Shown piece after piece: positions 5,017 to 6,511 of a DNA stretch of 6,511 nt. Each line of letters starts with the position of its first letter. Within the stretch, counting starts at the first letter, position 1. The translations under genes were made by a program, and so were the position numbers. This DNA comes from Bog-756 sp043784065 (GTDB lineage: Bacteria > Actinomycetota > Acidimicrobiia > Acidimicrobiales > RAAP-2): contig JAYVYR010000108.1 in assembly GCA_043784065.1 (NCBI GenBank), positions 1 through 6,511 of the forward strand. Direction: 5' to 3'. Under the pieces are notes generated by a model, which saw nothing but the letters and a program-made list of their open reading frames with translations, had not been told where the DNA came from and did no database searches.

Positions 5017-6511
5017 TCAGGTACTGCCGATGCCTGTCTGGAGCTTTGCCATCACCTGACTGATTATGAAGCTGGCCGGGCGTTGTGAGGGTGGGAACTC
5101 GACGAGGGAAGTCACCATCTGGGCCACGAAAGCCTGGGCCGGAATTAGGGTCCATGCATGGTCGAGCATCCAGTCGAAGTACGTATTCGAGGTGATGTCG
5201 GCCCGTTCGAAGGGATCGGTGCGAAGGTTGAAGATCTTCGGCACCCGCAGCTCGGTGTGCGGCTCCATCCAGATCCATAGGGTGCCGGTGGCGCGCTGCT
5301 CCAAAAAGACGAATTTCCAGTTGTCGTAGTGCAAGGCGGTGAGGTCGCCATCGTCGGACACGTAGAAGAAGTACTGGCGTGGGCTCGTGTCGGCCTCGCC
5401 CAAGAGGTAGGCGAGTTGATTGAACCCATCGAGATGCACCTTGTAGGTGGTCTCGCCGAGCTGATGACCTGCCTTCGGCTTGCCGGCGATATCTGGATCG
5501 CCAGCTCCTGCAAGTAGGGTGACGATGTAGTCGTTGTGGCTCATGATCCCGTTGAGCACCCGACCGGAGGGGATCGTCCCGGGCCAGCGGACCACAGCCG
5601 GGACTCGGTAGGCATCTTCCCAGTTCGAGTTCTTCTCGCTTCGGAACGGTGTCATGCCGGAATCCGGCCACGAGTTCATGTGGGGGCCGTTGTCCGTGGT
5701 GCAGAGGACGATGGCGTCCTCGGTCAGGCCTGCATCGTCGAGCACGGCCCGCACGTCGAGCACGTCGAGCACGTCGAGCACGTCGAGCACGTCGAGCACG
5801 TCGAGCATGGAACCAACCAACCGGTCATGGTCGATCATCACGTGGTGGCACTCGGACTGCCAGCGCCCAGCCTGACCTCGGCTTTCGGTTTTGCAGTGCG
5901 TTCGAAAGTGCATGTGCGTGGTGTTGAACCACACGAAGAACGGCGCGTCGGCGCCCTGGGCGTGGCGTATGAAACGGGTGCTCTCGTCAAGCACCTCATC
6001 GTCGATTGACTCCATCCGCTTCTTCGTCAGCGGACCGGTGTCCTCAATCCGCCCGTCCGCCCAACTGTGGGTGACGCCACGGGGACCGAATCGCTGCTTG
6101 AAGTCAGGAAACTCCGCGTCCCCCGCCGGGTAGTCGAAGTGCTCTGGTTCCTCTTCGGCGTTGAGGTGGTAGAGGTTTCCGAAGAACTCGTCGAATCCGT
6201 GCCGGGTCGGGAGGAACTCGTCCTTGTCGCCCCAATTGGTTCTTGCCGAACTGCCCAGTGGCGTAACCCAGCGACTTAAGTGCGGTGGCGATCGTCGGGT
6301 CTTTGTCCCGGAGGCCCAGGTCGGTGCCGGGCATGGCGACCTTCGTCAGTCCCGTCCAGTACGGGTTCTGCCCGCAGATGAAGGCCGCTCGACCAGCCGT
6401 GCAACTCTGCTCACCGTAGTAGCCGGTGAAACGGACCCCTTCGGCCGCGATCCGGTCGATGTTCGGCGTTCGATAGCCCATAAGGCCGTCGCGCTAGCAG
6501 CTGAGGTTCGA
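5017..6511 (-). pseudogene. Arylsulfatase (type I, formylglycine), 5' truncated, with frameshift and in-frame TAG
   Basis: The window holds all but the first 30 or so residues of a type I sulfatase, which hydrolyses sulfate esters. Reading from the right edge: SNLSC, then TAG (6494-6496) where relatives carry Tyr, then RDGLMGYRTPNIDRIAAEG. The active-site signature is SCTAGRAAF, in which the Cys of CxAxR is converted to formylglycine. GYATGQFGKN follows, then a frameshift. After restoring the frame come DKDEFLPTRHGFDEFFGNLY, the HMHF His, TTDNGPHMNSW (metal-binding Asp-Asn), PFRSEKNSNWEDAYRVP (catalytic Lys region), and the C-terminal domain to SFIISQVMAKLQTGIGST, TGA at 5017-5019. The shift is at the C-run 6230-6233: minus-strand TTGGGGCGAC needs one G fewer to give LGDKDEF. 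The 5' end is outside the window, so any signal peptide and the first Asp ligands are not visible. No formylglycine-generating enzyme is nearby. The downstream piece alone would start at ATG 6015. The substrate is unknown. Confidence 0.9.
5752..5805. repeat. Six perfect 9-bp tandem copies inside the sulfatase
   Basis: CACGTCGAG is repeated six times without a mismatch. On the minus strand it encodes LDV six times in the helix between HDRLVGSM and AVLDDAGLTEDAIV, upstream of the TTDNG metal site. Relatives have about one LDVLD-like turn here, so this adds roughly 15-18 residues. The period of nine keeps frame, so the copy number can drift without breaking translation. Confidence 0.95.

Noticed and set aside
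4856..5671. Minus-strand open frame of 271 codons overlapping the sulfatase
   Set aside because: Out-of-frame shadow of the sulfatase, full of Arg/His/Pro without domain signal; the true frame has the TTDNG motif and C-terminal domain.
5752..5805. CRISPR array or iteron origin
   Set aside because: The unit is only 9 bp, uninterrupted, without spacers, and lies in frame inside the sulfatase.
3687..6511. Stop-codon recoding (TGA or TAG read as an amino acid)
   Set aside because: The interruptions involve TAA, TGA and TAG alike, and all three also serve as normal gene ends here, for example TGA at 594 and TAG at 1213. No single reassignment explains it. The TGA context shows no obvious selenocysteine hairpin or expected Cys site.

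Overview
The window is high-GC DNA with actinobacterial character. By eye it resembles an uncultured or poorly studied actinomycete, possibly an acidimicrobial or mycobacterial-type lineage. The evidence is GC-rich codon use, a secreted protein of a type I know from actinobacteria (C-terminus PGPGGGC), a DUF7064/DUF7065-like gene coupled to an aminoglycoside-phosphotransferase-fold gene, and a DUF389 membrane protein of actinobacterial type. The lineage call is inference. No tRNA, rRNA, CRISPR array or insertion sequence was seen.

Layout. Positions 1-1213 hold three plus-strand genes: the 3' end of a probable secreted protein (1-594), a small dimeric alpha/beta-barrel protein (697-993) and a DUF1059 protein (1025-1213). 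The last two have strong ribosome binding sites and look like one operon. Everything from 1231 to the right edge lies on the minus strand and converges on this block. Reading leftwards from the right edge there is an arylsulfatase (6511 to 5017, cut by the window edge), a DUF1801 protein (about 4942 to 4453), a DUF389 membrane protein (4379 to 3687), a DUF7064/7065-like protein (3587 to 2589), and a phosphotransferase with a C-terminal DUF6285-like domain (2592 to 1231). The last two overlap by 4 bases (ATGA) and form a translationally coupled pair. The 99-base leader of this pair holds two clear dyads. There is no gene-free stretch over 300 bases.

The main surprise is a contrast in integrity. 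The genes from 1 to 3587 read cleanly. All three minus-strand genes between 3687 and 6511 are broken although clearly recognisable. The sulfatase has an in-frame TAG and a +1 shift at a C-run. The DUF1801 gene has an in-frame TGA and no usable in-frame start. The DUF389 gene has an in-frame TAA and has lost its central membrane core. All three stop codons are involved, so this is not a recoded genetic code. It is either a patch of decaying genes or a patch of poor sequence, and the DUF389 core deletion is hard to explain by base-calling error. Two in-frame tandem repeats (a 9-bp repeat in the sulfatase, a 24-bp repeat in the DUF1801 tail) lie in the same patch. I see no convincing new multi-gene system. 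The most interesting functional unit is the coupled DUF7064-like/phosphotransferase pair, which suggests phosphorylation of an unknown, perhaps lipid-like, substrate.
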